A stretch of DNA of 64,000 nt from JADJDM01 sp044352985 (lineage in GTDB: Bacteria > Bacteroidota > Bacteroidia > B-17B0 > Aurantibacillaceae), in the NCBI GenBank assembly GCA_044352985.1, contig JBILCU010000003.1, forward strand, positions 124,001 through 188,000, in the 5' to 3' direction. The translations under genes were made by a program, and so were the position numbers. Below the pieces are notes generated by a model. That model saw only the letters and a program-made list of their open reading frames with translations. It ran no database searches and had not been told where the DNA came from. The number at the start of each line of letters is the position of its first letter. Within the stretch, counting starts at the first letter, position 1. Below are positions 9,049 through 16,951 of the stretch, in pieces.

Positions 9049-9960
9049 TTATTTCTGCTCCATTATACGGGCATACTTATTGGCGTTGGAAGGGTCAACT
9101 AAATTCATGACTTCAATAGCGGTTGATTTTTCACTTGAAGTTCCTTCTTTAAAAATATTTATAATTTCATCTGCTTTAGCATTAAACAACAGCTGCATGT
9201 TAAATGAAGCAGGGCGCATTTTATGCAATTCTCTAAGGCTTTCAAGCGATTTTAAAATTTCGGCTCTGCCACCTTCTGTTTTTTCAAACATAACATCCAA
9301 TCCTTTTCGGTGATACTGATAGTATAAATTACGGATGGGATTAAACATGGGATTTAAAATATTATCAATATACCAAAAACGGTTTTTTGTGCCGTCAATT
9401 GATTTCCAACCAGGGCCGGCATCGCTTCCGCTTTGCGCATTGTTTACAATCTGTTGAGCTTTCTGCCAGTATTCAGTTCCACCTAGTGATGAAAATGAAT
9501 CGTAATCCAAAGCAATAATAACATAGGCATAGTAGGAAAAGATAGCAGTAATGTTATTCGTATACGTGTTTACATTAAAATCAAATGGTTGATTTTCGAT
9601 GTACACAAATTCAAGATTTTGATCATTATAATTAAATAAGGGAGAGTTGTACGAGGTTTTGTAAACTGGTCTTCTGCATTGCACCTGAATGGTTGCTTTG
9701 AAAAAATTCCCATTGTTCGGTCGTTCGGTAATGTTAATGAACATAGAGCATTCTATTTTTTCATTCTGAGCAAATACATCTTTTGTCCATTTGGTATTAT
9801 TCAAAAACTCGGTTGCTTGTTTTTGAAGGTTATCGAAAATTCGTTTGTTATCAGTACCCTGAACTTGCTGCGATGAAACTGTAACTTGGCAATTTAACTC
9901 TTGTGCAACAAGCTTTCCGAAGAAAAGAAGAATTAGAAAAAGTAAACCAAATGCTTTCAT
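9049..9960 (-). CDS. DUF4835 family periplasmic/outer-membrane protein
   Basis: A secreted protein of about 303 residues of the DUF4835 family, which some databases link to type IX secretion (PorD). The signal peptide is MKAFGLLFLILLFFGKLVAQ. Family landmarks seen are the CQV start of the mature chain, YYAYVIIALDYDSFSSLGG in the middle and a helical C-terminus. I take the ATG at 9960 because it begins the signal peptide; it follows the coaB stop with a single base between them (TAAAATG). In many Bacteroidota this gene follows coaBC and precedes recN; recN is absent here and the next gene is convergent. The secretion role is family lore, not something the sequence shows. Confidence 0.8.
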   Translation of the reverse strand: MKAFGLLFLILLFFGKLVAQELNCQVTVSSQQVQGTDNKRIFDNLQKQATEFLNNTKWTKDVFAQNEKIECSMFINITERPNNGNFFKATIQVQCRRPVYKTSYNSPLFNYNDQNLEFVYIENQPFDFNVNTYTNNITAIFSYYAYVIIALDYDSFSSLGGTEYWQKAQQIVNNAQSGSDAGPGWKSIDGTKNRFWYIDNILNPMFNPIRNLYYQYHRKGLDVMFEKTEGGRAEILKSLESLRELHKMRPASFNMQLLFNAKADEIINIFKEGTSSEKSTAIEVMNLVDPSNANKYARIMEQK

Positions 9961-9961
9961 T

Positions 9962-10618
9962 TTATATGTTGAGGTAAGTGGCAATTACATTACAAATATC
10001 TACTGCCAATTCCTGTTTTTGTTTTAACTCAAAATTATATATTTTATTGTCTTTATCAACGATTGAAATTTTATTTGTATCAAACCCAAAACCTTCTCCA
10101 TTTTGATTGGTAGTATTGGCTATTATCAAATCTAGGTTTTTCTTTTTTAATTTTGCTTGGGCATTTTCTAAAACATTTTCTGTTTCTAGCGCAAAACCTA
10201 CTAGCAATTGATGTGTTTTAATTTTACCTAGTTCAAATAATACGTCCACATTTTTTACAAGCTCAAGCTGAATAGTTTCATCTGTTTTTTTGATTTTTTG
10301 ATCAGCAACAGTTTTCATTTTGTAATCGGCTACAGCGGCAGACATAATGATGATGTTTGAATTAGCTTCATATTTCAAACATTCTGTATACATTTCATCT
10401 GCGGTTTCAACACAAATTGTTGTGATATTTTTGTTACTCGGTCGATTAGTTGTTGGACCAAGTACAAGCGTTACATCGGCTTGCCTATCAGCAAAGGCAT
10501 CGGCAATGGCAATGCCCATTTTACCTGTTGAACGGTTGCCAATAAACCTTACCGGATCAATGGGTTCGTAAGTTGGGCCAGCTGTAATAAGTATTTTCTT
10601 TTTAAAGAAATTAATCAT
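9962..10618 (-). CDS. coaB: Phosphopantothenoylcysteine synthetase, CoaB half of split CoaBC
   Basis: This 218-residue chain corresponds to the C-terminal half of CoaBC and ligates cysteine to 4'-phosphopantothenate in coenzyme A synthesis. KKILITAGPTYEPIDPVRFIG and NRSTGKMG form the nucleotide-binding start, SAAVADYKMK and KIKK carry conserved lysines, and FALETENV and ANTTNQNGEGFG are also typical. In most Bacteroidota CoaB is fused behind CoaC. Here it starts at its own ATG, one base after the coaC stop and in the +1 frame relative to it. The same TAAAATG junction separates coaB from the next gene, so re-initiation is plausible. A frameshift artefact cannot be excluded. Confidence 0.88.
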   Translation of the reverse strand: MINFFKKKILITAGPTYEPIDPVRFIGNRSTGKMGIAIADAFADRQADVTLVLGPTTNRPSNKNITTICVETADEMYTECLKYEANSNIIIMSAAVADYKMKTVADQKIKKTDETIQLELVKNVDVLFELGKIKTHQLLVGFALETENVLENAQAKLKKKNLDLIIANTTNQNGEGFGFDTNKISIVDKDNKIYNFELKQKQELAVDICNVIATYLNI

Positions 10619-10619
10619 T

Positions 10620-11159
10620 TTACAAGTGCTGTTTTAAAAAATTTAGCATATTCTCCGGTTCAGCCATTCTTCCTTCTCCTTCTAAACCACTTGCTAATGA
10701 ACCATGTTCAGCAGGTATAATTAGTACACCATCATTTTTTAATTGTGTTAAATTACGAAGCGATGCCGGATGTTTGTACATATCCAAATCCATAGCCGGT
10801 GCAACTAATGTTTTGCATCTGGCCGAAAGATAGGTAGCAAGTAAAAGATTATCGCAAGCACCATTAGCCATTTTAGAAATGGTATTTGCTGTAGCAGGTG
10901 CAATTAAAAATAAATCAGCCCACATGCCCAGCTTAACATGGTTGTTCCAGTTATGGTCGGAATCAAAAAAATCGATTTCTACTTTATTGGTTGATAAAAC
11001 AGATAGTGTTTCAACAGTTACAAATGTTGCCGCATCTTTAGTAAGTATTGTTTTTACTTCGGCGCCCTTTTTAATAAGCAATCTCACTAAAAAAGGAATT
11101 TTATATGCCGCAATGCTTCCTGTAATACCAATCAGTATTTTTTTGCCTTTTAAATCCAT
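10620..11159 (-). CDS. coaC: Phosphopantothenoylcysteine decarboxylase, CoaC half of split CoaBC
   Basis: A 179-residue flavin-dependent decarboxylase that converts 4'-phosphopantothenoylcysteine to 4'-phosphopantetheine. The chain opens with KKILIGITGSIAAYK (FMN-binding), has the active-site histidine in NNHVKLGMWAD, the APATANTISKMANGACDNLL motif and the substrate-clamp APAMDLDMYKHP. It ends at LNFLKQHL with TAA, just where bifunctional CoaBC proteins continue into the synthetase. All catalytic motifs are intact, so the half is expected to be functional. A strong hairpin at 11177-11201 separates it from rpoZ upstream, so it likely has its own promoter or depends on read-through. Confidence 0.9.
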   Translation of the reverse strand: MDLKGKKILIGITGSIAAYKIPFLVRLLIKKGAEVKTILTKDAATFVTVETLSVLSTNKVEIDFFDSDHNWNNHVKLGMWADLFLIAPATANTISKMANGACDNLLLATYLSARCKTLVAPAMDLDMYKHPASLRNLTQLKNDGVLIIPAEHGSLASGLEGEGRMAEPENMLNFLKQHL

Positions 11160-11176
11160 AACTGTAAAAATAAGAA

Positions 11177-11201
11177 AAGGCAGTAATAAAATTACTGCCT
11201 T
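11177..11201 (-). terminator. Rho-independent terminator after bamD-rpoZ
   Basis: A perfect 11-bp stem (AAGGCAGTAAT at 11177-11187 pairing with 11191-11201) with a 3-base loop. On the minus strand, following rpoZ, the stem is followed by a T-rich run (TTTTCTTATTTTT). It lies between the rpoZ stop (11228) and the coaC start (11159), in the direction of transcription. Confidence 0.85.
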
Positions 11202-11227
11202 CTGAATTTGTTATTTAATATGTATTC

Positions 11228-11554
11228 TTATTGATTTTCCTTAGAAGGATTACGGTAATACGTATTATTCTCAATAAATTCTTGAACTGCAATTAATGTT
11301 GACTTAGGAAGTTTTTCGTAATGTTTAGAGATTTCAATTTGTTCTCTGTTTTCAAAAATTTCTTCTAAGTTATCATTGTTTGTAGAGAACTCAGAAAGTT
11401 TCCCTTGAAGTTCTTCTTTCATTTCAATAGAAATTTGGTTTGCACGCTTAGCAATGATTGCTACAGCTTCGTACAAATTACCAGTTGGTTCATCAAACAA
11501 GCGAATATCGCGTGTTACTGTTGAAGGCTCTGCGTTGGTTTTTTTAAAGTCCAT
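11228..11554 (-). CDS. rpoZ: RNA polymerase omega subunit, Bacteroidota type
   Basis: A 108-residue omega-family protein that binds the beta-prime subunit and aids RNA polymerase assembly. The region TRDIRLFDEPTGNLYEAVAI followed by IAKRANQIS is the omega core, in which a conserved helix contacts beta-prime; the C-terminal half is the extended Bacteroidota form. The start ATG overlaps the end of bamD by 11 bases. The order bamD-rpoZ-coaBC is conserved in the phylum and supports the assignment, which from sequence alone would be moderate. Confidence 0.85.
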   Translation of the reverse strand: MDFKKTNAEPSTVTRDIRLFDEPTGNLYEAVAIIAKRANQISIEMKEELQGKLSEFSTNNDNLEEIFENREQIEISKHYEKLPKSTLIAVQEFIENNTYYRNPSKENQ

Positions 11555-12362
11555 TTTTTTGCGAGTTTAGTTCTTCTTTTAATTTTTTACAAACGGTATA
11601 AATTTCGTCTGCTTCTCCAAGGTATTTACTTTGGGGATACAAATCTATGAATTTTAAATAAGATTCAATAGTATTATCTAATCTTTCTGCTTTTTTCTTT
11701 TCTATGCTGTTTTTTGATAGTAAGTAATTGGATTTCAGGTTTATAAATTGAATTTCTTCAGAGCGAACAGAGTTTGGATAGGTTGATAGGAAATTTTTAC
11801 TTTCATTTATACTCGCTTTCCAATCCTCAATAAAGTAATATTGTTTAGTAATTTCATACGATTTTCTTTCTAATTTCCCTCTTAATTCATCCATCAATTT
11901 ATTACAGCTGTCAATTCTCGGACTTTCAGGATAGACATTTGCAAATTCCTGCATTTCTAAAATTGCTGTTTTGGTATCTTCTTGATCTAAACTGTACTTT
12001 GGTGAATTTTTATAATAACAAATGGCATTTAAAAACGCACATTCTTCGGCTCTTTTATTTTTTGGGAAATTTCGGGTGTACATTTTAAAATGAAAAGCAG
12101 CCAACCCAAAATCACCCATGTTATAATTGCAAAAAGCATATAAGTAGTAAACTTCCTCAGCTCGCTCTGTACCTTTATAAACAGGAATTAACTCGTCTAA
12201 TAAGGTCATGGCATTGAGGTAATTTTTTTTATCAAAATATTCCTTTGCTTTGGTAAATTTCAATTCATAATCCGAACTTTTAACCAACTTGTCAAATTTA
12301 TTGCAAGCAGAAATTAAAGCAGAAAAAGCTACGATTGTAAATATAATTTTAAAGGTCTTCAT
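11544..12362 (-). CDS. bamD: Outer-membrane assembly lipoprotein BamD
   Basis: A 272-residue TPR lipoprotein of the BAM complex, which folds beta-barrel proteins into the outer membrane. The signal peptide ends in a lipobox (ALISAC, Cys at residue 20). Five TPR-like helical pairs follow, e.g. AKEYFDKKNYLNAMTLLDEL, and FCNYNMGDFGLAAFHFKMY with YTRNFPKNKRAEECAF in the second repeat. Both the position upstream of rpoZ and the length match BamD orthologues. A near-perfect Bacteroidota promoter lies immediately upstream (12375-12404). Confidence 0.93.
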   Translation of the reverse strand: MKTFKIIFTIVAFSALISACNKFDKLVKSSDYELKFTKAKEYFDKKNYLNAMTLLDELIPVYKGTERAEEVYYLYAFCNYNMGDFGLAAFHFKMYTRNFPKNKRAEECAFLNAICYYKNSPKYSLDQEDTKTAILEMQEFANVYPESPRIDSCNKLMDELRGKLERKSYEITKQYYFIEDWKASINESKNFLSTYPNSVRSEEIQFINLKSNYLLSKNSIEKKKAERLDNTIESYLKFIDLYPQSKYLGEADEIYTVCKKLKEELNSQKNGL

Positions 12363-12374
12363 TTTTACAGTTTA

Positions 12375-12404
12375 CAAATATAAGTGAATATACCCATCAC
12401 GCAA
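12375..12404 (-). promoter_or_regulatory. Promoter of bamD-rpoZ
   Basis: On the minus strand TTG (12404-12402) is followed, after exactly 19 bases, by TATATTTG (12382-12375), fitting the Bacteroidota TTTG/TTG-N19-TAnnTTTG pattern. The -7 box ends 12 bases before the bamD ATG at 12362. Confidence 0.65.
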
Positions 12405-12481
12405 TGATTTAAGAAAACTTCACATCATTTGTAATTTCGATTGATTAATCAACGGAATAATTTCCACAAAATATCCAAACT

Positions 12482-12489
12482 TATTTTTG
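12482..12489 (+). promoter_or_regulatory. Putative -7 box upstream of the DUF6913 gene
   Basis: TATTTTTG matches TAnnTTTG; it ends 28 bases before the ATG at 12518. No convincing -33 element lies at the expected distance, so support is limited. Confidence 0.35.
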
Positions 12490-12517
12490 ATTTCATCATA
12501 ATATGTAAATTGCAGCA

Positions 12518-13087
12518 ATGATTAGAAAAATAAAGGAAAGGTTTCTGGAGAAACGTTTACAATCAGTTTTAAAAAATCAAAACAGACAAAAATCTTTTTT
12601 AAGTTTTGATGAGGTTAAAACCATAGGGATTGTTTTTGAGGCTACAAATCCCGAACAATTTGAAATTGTAAAAAATTATGTTCTTGCTTTAAAACAAAAA
12701 GGTAAGCGAGTTCATGGTCTAGGTTTTTACGATAATAAATTGATTCCGGACAACGTGTATTATTCAAAAACTGATTTTGATTTGTTTAGTGCCAAAGAAA
12801 TTAGTCCTTTAGGAGAACCTTTAAATCCTTATATTAAAACTTTTATTACAGAAGTTAGAGATGTGTTGATTGATATCAATTTTAATCAGAAATATGCACT
12901 AAGGCACATAGTCGCTCATTCATATGCAAAGTGTAAAATAGGATTAAATCTTCCTGAAAACAATTCCGTTCACGACATGATGATTGCAATAGATAAAGAA
13001 CAGGGCATTGAGAAATACCTCGAACAAATAGAAAAATATTTAAACATGATTGTTTCTAAACAAGAAGTTAAAATTAAAACATGGTAG
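12518..13087 (+). CDS. DUF6913-like conserved hypothetical protein
   Basis: A soluble 189-residue protein with a basic, helical N-terminus (IRKIKERFLEKRLQSVLKNQ) and an alpha/beta body (IGIVFEATNPEQFEIVKNYV, then GKRVHGLGFYDNKL). There is no signal peptide or membrane segment. It matches my recollection of the Bacteroidota family DUF6913, which commonly precedes dapA. It overlaps dapA by 7 bases, implying coupled translation. No biochemical role is known; a link to lysine or diaminopimelate synthesis would be guilt by association only. Confidence 0.7.
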   Translation: MIRKIKERFLEKRLQSVLKNQNRQKSFLSFDEVKTIGIVFEATNPEQFEIVKNYVLALKQKGKRVHGLGFYDNKLIPDNVYYSKTDFDLFSAKEISPLGEPLNPYIKTFITEVRDVLIDINFNQKYALRHIVAHSYAKCKIGLNLPENNSVHDMMIAIDKEQGIEKYLEQIEKYLNMIVSKQEVKIKTW

Positions 13088-13965
13088 AAAAAATAAATTT
13101 AAAAGGAACCGGAGTAGCAATTGTAACACCATTTACAGAAAAAGGTGAAATTGATTTTAAGGGCTTAGGTAATTTAATTAAGCATTTGATTAAAGGTAAA
13201 GTTGAATACTTAGTAGTGCTTGGTACAACAGGAGAAAGTGTTGTGCTTTCAAAAGAAGAAAAAAAACAGGTAATAGATTTTGTTGTTAAAACTACAAATT
13301 GTAAAATTCCTCTGATTTTAGGAATTGGGGGAAATAATACAGCTGAAGTAATTGAAACCATTAAAAACAATCCACTTGAGCATTTTAGTGCTATACTTTC
13401 CGTTTCACCTTATTACAATAAACCTTCACAGGAAGGAATCTATCAGCATTATAAATTAGTTGCCAAACATTCACCTCTTCCTGTAATTTTATACAATGTA
13501 CCCGGAAGAACTTCCTCTAATATGACGGCAGAAACCACATTAAGATTAGCTAAAGATTGCCCCAATATCATTGGTATTAAAGAAGCAAGCGGAAATATTG
13601 AGCAAGCCATGCGCATTATTAAAAACAGACCTAAAAACTTTTTGGTAATCAGCGGCGATGATAATTTAACATTGCCTTTAATTGCTGCAGGTGCAGATGG
13701 TGTTATATCAGTTGTTGCCAATGCATTTCCAAAAGTTTTTTCAGAAATGGTGCGTTTAAGTTTAAAAGGTGATTTTAAAAAAGCACAACAGCTACATTAT
13801 AAAACCTTTGAAGTTACTGAACAATTGTTTGCAGATGGAAATCCGGGCGGCATTAAATGTGCGCTTGAGCATTTAGGAATCTGCTCATCCTATCTTAGAT
13901 TACCATTAGTGAAACCAAATGAACAGGTTCAAAAAAAGATAAAAGAATTAAGTCCTAAAATTTAA
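13081..13965 (+). CDS. dapA: 4-hydroxy-tetrahydrodipicolinate synthase
   Basis: A TIM-barrel class I aldolase that condenses pyruvate with aspartate semialdehyde, the first committed step toward diaminopimelate and lysine. The 294 residues show LGTTGESVVLSKEEK (pyruvate-binding TT pair), VSPYYNKPSQEG, the catalytic tyrosine in LYNVPGRTSSN and the Schiff-base lysine in IGIKEASGN (about residue 165). GDD and GADGVISVVAN are as expected. It overlaps the upstream DUF6913 gene, and the GTG-started aminotransferase follows 6 bases later. Confidence 0.96.
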   Translation: MVEKINLKGTGVAIVTPFTEKGEIDFKGLGNLIKHLIKGKVEYLVVLGTTGESVVLSKEEKKQVIDFVVKTTNCKIPLILGIGGNNTAEVIETIKNNPLEHFSAILSVSPYYNKPSQEGIYQHYKLVAKHSPLPVILYNVPGRTSSNMTAETTLRLAKDCPNIIGIKEASGNIEQAMRIIKNRPKNFLVISGDDNLTLPLIAAGADGVISVVANAFPKVFSEMVRLSLKGDFKKAQQLHYKTFEVTEQLFADGNPGGIKCALEHLGICSSYLRLPLVKPNEQVQKKIKELSPKI

Positions 13966-13971
13966 ATTTCA

Positions 13972-15162
13972 GTGCAGATTTCTCAACGACAATTATTCTT
14001 AAATCATGTTGCTCAAACTAGTCCTGCTCCAATTGCTTTGGAAATTGAACAGGCCGAAGGTTGTTATTTGATTGATGTAAACGGAAAAAAATATTGCGAT
14101 CTTATTTCCGGAATTTCTGTAAGTTCTTTGGGGCATTGTCATCCAAAAGTTATTGAGGCCATTAACAATCAAGCACAACGTTACATGCATACCATGATAT
14201 ATGGCGAATACATTCAGTCGCCACAAGTTGATTTGGCAAAAGCATTAACTGATTTATTACCTAAAAAATTAAATTCTGTTTACTTTGTAAACTCAGGTGC
14301 AGAAGCATTAGAAGGTTCATTAAAGTTAGCTAAACGAGTTACCGGAAGAACAGAAATAATTAGTTTTCAAAATGCTTATCACGGTAGTTCACACGGAGCT
14401 TTAAGCATTATGGGTAGCGAATTTTTTAAAAATTCATTTCGACCATTATTACCTGATACACGATTAATCAATTTTAATTGCGTAGAAGATTTACAATACA
14501 TAACTGAAAAAACAGCATGCGTTGTATCTGAAGTTATTCAGGCAGAGGCAGGTGTTCAATTGCCTCAAAATGATTTTCTAAAAAAATTAAGAAATCGTTG
14601 CGATGAAGTAGGAGCAATGCTAATTTTGGATGAAATTCAAAGTGGTTTTGGAAGAACAGGAAGTTTTTTTGCTTTTGAGCAATTTGGTATTGTACCAGAT
14701 GTTTTATTGCTTGCTAAAGCTATGGGTGGCGGTATGCCAATTGGTGCATTTATCTCATCAAAAAAAAATATGGATTGTTTTACCGAAAATCCTGTCTTAG
14801 GTCACATCACCACATTTGGTGGAAATGCTGTTTGTTGCGCCGCTTCATTAGCTACATTACATGAAATTTCTTCAAACGAATTATACAAGAAAGCAAAACA
14901 TATTGAGGAGTTAATAAAACAACATTTACAGCACGAAGCAATTAAAGAAATCAGAAGTTGCGGTGGATTGATGGCTGTTGAATTTGGTAATAATGAGTTG
15001 AACATGAAAATAATTTCAAATGCCATTCGCTTAGGTGTAATAACAGATTGGTTTTTGTTTTGCGATACAGCAATGCGATTATCACCACCATTAGTCATCA
15101 CTGATGAAGAATTAATTGATAGTTGTTTAAAATTGAACAAGGCAATTGAATTAGCAATTTGA
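13972..15162 (+). CDS. Class III (acetylornithine-type) aminotransferase
   Basis: A PLP-dependent aminotransferase of 396 residues related to ArgD and ornithine aminotransferases. VNSGAEALEGSLKLAKRVTG, the PLP-contacting LILDEIQSGFGRTG and the Schiff-base lysine in LLLAKAMGGGMPIGAF are present, as is the HITTFGGNAVCCAA loop. The start is a GTG 6 bases after dapA; SQRQLFLNHVAQTS directly after it matches Bacteroidota homologues usually labelled aspartate aminotransferase family. Coupling to dapA suggests a role in lysine or arginine metabolism, but the substrate cannot be read from the sequence. Confidence 0.85.
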   Translation: MQISQRQLFLNHVAQTSPAPIALEIEQAEGCYLIDVNGKKYCDLISGISVSSLGHCHPKVIEAINNQAQRYMHTMIYGEYIQSPQVDLAKALTDLLPKKLNSVYFVNSGAEALEGSLKLAKRVTGRTEIISFQNAYHGSSHGALSIMGSEFFKNSFRPLLPDTRLINFNCVEDLQYITEKTACVVSEVIQAEAGVQLPQNDFLKKLRNRCDEVGAMLILDEIQSGFGRTGSFFAFEQFGIVPDVLLLAKAMGGGMPIGAFISSKKNMDCFTENPVLGHITTFGGNAVCCAASLATLHEISSNELYKKAKHIEELIKQHLQHEAIKEIRSCGGLMAVEFGNNELNMKIISNAIRLGVITDWFLFCDTAMRLSPPLVITDEELIDSCLKLNKAIELAI

Positions 15163-15228
15163 TAATTTATACTAACGCCTTTATAGAATTGATAAATTAT
15201 ACAAATCAAATTTATCTGTTCTGCTTAA

Positions 15229-15389
15229 GAGCCTGTTTAAAATTCATCTAATTTCTTTGTTATGCTTTTTTTGGTTGCGAATTCGTTTGATTTTTTCGTC
15301 AGAACTATTCCATTATGACTGCAAAATCAGCCTCTTCTCACTCAAAAAAAAGCTATAACAAAATCATTTTATAAAATTTAAACAGGCTC
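15229..15389. mobile_element. 161-bp MITE-like element with terminal inverted repeats
   Basis: The element begins GAGCCTGTTTAAA and ends with the exact complement TTTAAACAGGCTC. Beyond the perfect ends the two arms remain complementary, with gaps, for about 45-50 bases (both contain TTTGTTAT followed by a T-rich run). A 3-bp direct repeat TAA flanks it (15226-15228 and 15390-15392), compatible with a target duplication of the IS5-group type. It encodes nothing. It ends 22 bases upstream of the putative pyk promoter. Confidence 0.8.
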
Positions 15390-15411
15390 TAAGTATTAAT
15401 GCAAAATTAAC

Positions 15412-15441
15412 TTGTTTCTTACGTTCAATTTGTTACATTCG
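15412..15441 (+). promoter_or_regulatory. Promoter of pyk
   Basis: TTG at 15412-15414 is followed after exactly 19 bases by TACATTCG at 15434-15441, one mismatch from TAnnTTTG. The -7 box ends 20 bases before the pyk ATG. Confidence 0.55.
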
Positions 15442-15461
15442 TAAACTATATAAAATGCTAA

Positions 15462-16892
15462 ATGGGAATCGTATACAATAAAACAAAAATTGTTGCCACA
15501 ATGGGACCGGCAACAGCAGATATCAATGTGCTTGAAGAAATGATTAATGAAGGACTCGACATTTGCCGCATTAATTTTTCACATGGCGATTATGAAGCAG
15601 TAAAACAAACGATAGAAAACATTCGCGCACTCAATAAAAAATTAGGATGCTTTGTTGGTATTCTTGGTGATCTTCAAGGTCCGAAACTGAGAATTGGAGT
15701 AGTTAAAAACAATGCGGTTGAATTGGTTAACGGAAAAGAAATTATTATTACAACCAACGAATGCGAGGGCGATGAGCATAAAATTTATATTACTTATCCG
15801 CAATTTCCTCAGGATGTAAAAGTGGGTGAATTGGTTTTGATAGATGATGGTAAAATTCATTTACAAGTAACGTCAACCAATAAGCGTGATGAGGTTAGAG
15901 CTACCATCATTTCAGGCGGAACGCTTTCTTCTAAGAAAGGAGTAAATCTTCCGAATACAAAAATTTCATTGCCTTGTTTAACTAAAAAAGATTTACGCGA
16001 TTTGGATTTTGCACTGGATAATGATTTTGATTGGATTGGCCTTTCCTTTGTTCGTTCTGTAACTGATATTGTTGAACTCAAAGAAATCATCAAACAAAAA
16101 GGAAAAAAAGCACGTGTTATTGCTAAAATAGAAAAGCCCGAAGCCGTAAGAGAAATTGATAACATCATTGATGTTACTGATGGTTTAATGGTTGCTCGTG
16201 GCGATTTAGGTGTTGAGCTTCCAATGGAAGAAGTTCCCGTTCTTCAAAAAATGATGGTGAAAAAATGCATACTTGCATCAAAACCCGTAATTATTGCCAC
16301 GCAAATGATGGAAAGTATGATCAACAATTACACTCCAACTCGCGCTGAAGTTAACGATGTTGCCAATGCAGTTATGGATGGTGCAGATGCAGTGATGTTA
16401 AGTGCCGAAACTTCGGTGGGTAAGTATCCATCTAAAGTGATACAAATCATGCGAAGAATAATTACTGAAGTTGAGAAAACTGAGGATATTTATTACCGTG
16501 AGCATGCACCCGAAATGAAAACTATAACATATGTAACCGATACCATTTGTTACAGCGCATGTACACTCGCAAAAACTGCCAATGTAAAAGCAATCATTTC
16601 CATGTCAAATAGTGGTTATACTGCATACAAACTAGCTAGTCACCGACCAAAAGCAAATATTTTTATTTTTACGGATAATCATTCCTTACTTACCGCATTA
16701 AGTTTGGTTTGGGGAGTTAGCGGTTATTATTACGATAAATACGAAAGTACGGATGTAACTTTTGCTGATTTGCAGAAGTATGTAAAAGATATGGGCCTGG
16801 TAAAAGACGATGATCTCATCATCAATATTGCAAGTATGCCAATGAGCGAACGCGGAAGAACAAACATGATGAAATTAAGTTACGTGATATAA
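15462..16892 (+). CDS. pyk: Pyruvate kinase
   Basis: Converts phosphoenolpyruvate and ADP to pyruvate and ATP. The 476 residues contain KIVATMGPAT at the N-terminus, CRINFSHG, the metal/PEP motif VIAKIEKPEAVREID with the catalytic lysine, MVARGDLGVELPMEEVP and ATQMMESMI, followed by the MDGADAVMLSAETSVGKYP segment. The C-terminal allosteric domain (about residues 350-476) is complete. The gene stands alone between a MITE-containing spacer and a possible terminator hairpin. Confidence 0.97.
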   Translation: MGIVYNKTKIVATMGPATADINVLEEMINEGLDICRINFSHGDYEAVKQTIENIRALNKKLGCFVGILGDLQGPKLRIGVVKNNAVELVNGKEIIITTNECEGDEHKIYITYPQFPQDVKVGELVLIDDGKIHLQVTSTNKRDEVRATIISGGTLSSKKGVNLPNTKISLPCLTKKDLRDLDFALDNDFDWIGLSFVRSVTDIVELKEIIKQKGKKARVIAKIEKPEAVREIDNIIDVTDGLMVARGDLGVELPMEEVPVLQKMMVKKCILASKPVIIATQMMESMINNYTPTRAEVNDVANAVMDGADAVMLSAETSVGKYPSKVIQIMRRIITEVEKTEDIYYREHAPEMKTITYVTDTICYSACTLAKTANVKAIISMSNSGYTAYKLASHRPKANIFIFTDNHSLLTALSLVWGVSGYYYDKYESTDVTFADLQKYVKDMGLVKDDDLIINIASMPMSERGRTNMMKLSYVI

Positions 16893-16903
16893 TTATGATG
16901 AAA

Positions 16904-16930
16904 GTTGAAGTTCGTCATTTTTACTTCAAC
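16904..16930 (+). terminator. Hairpin downstream of pyk
   Basis: GTTGAAGT (16904-16911) is perfectly complementary to ACTTCAAC (16923-16930) with an 11-base loop. It starts 12 bases after the pyk stop. No T-run follows, so it may be a weak terminator or an mRNA-end stabiliser. Confidence 0.4.
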
Positions 16931-16951
16931 AATTAAATAGCAAATTAAGTT

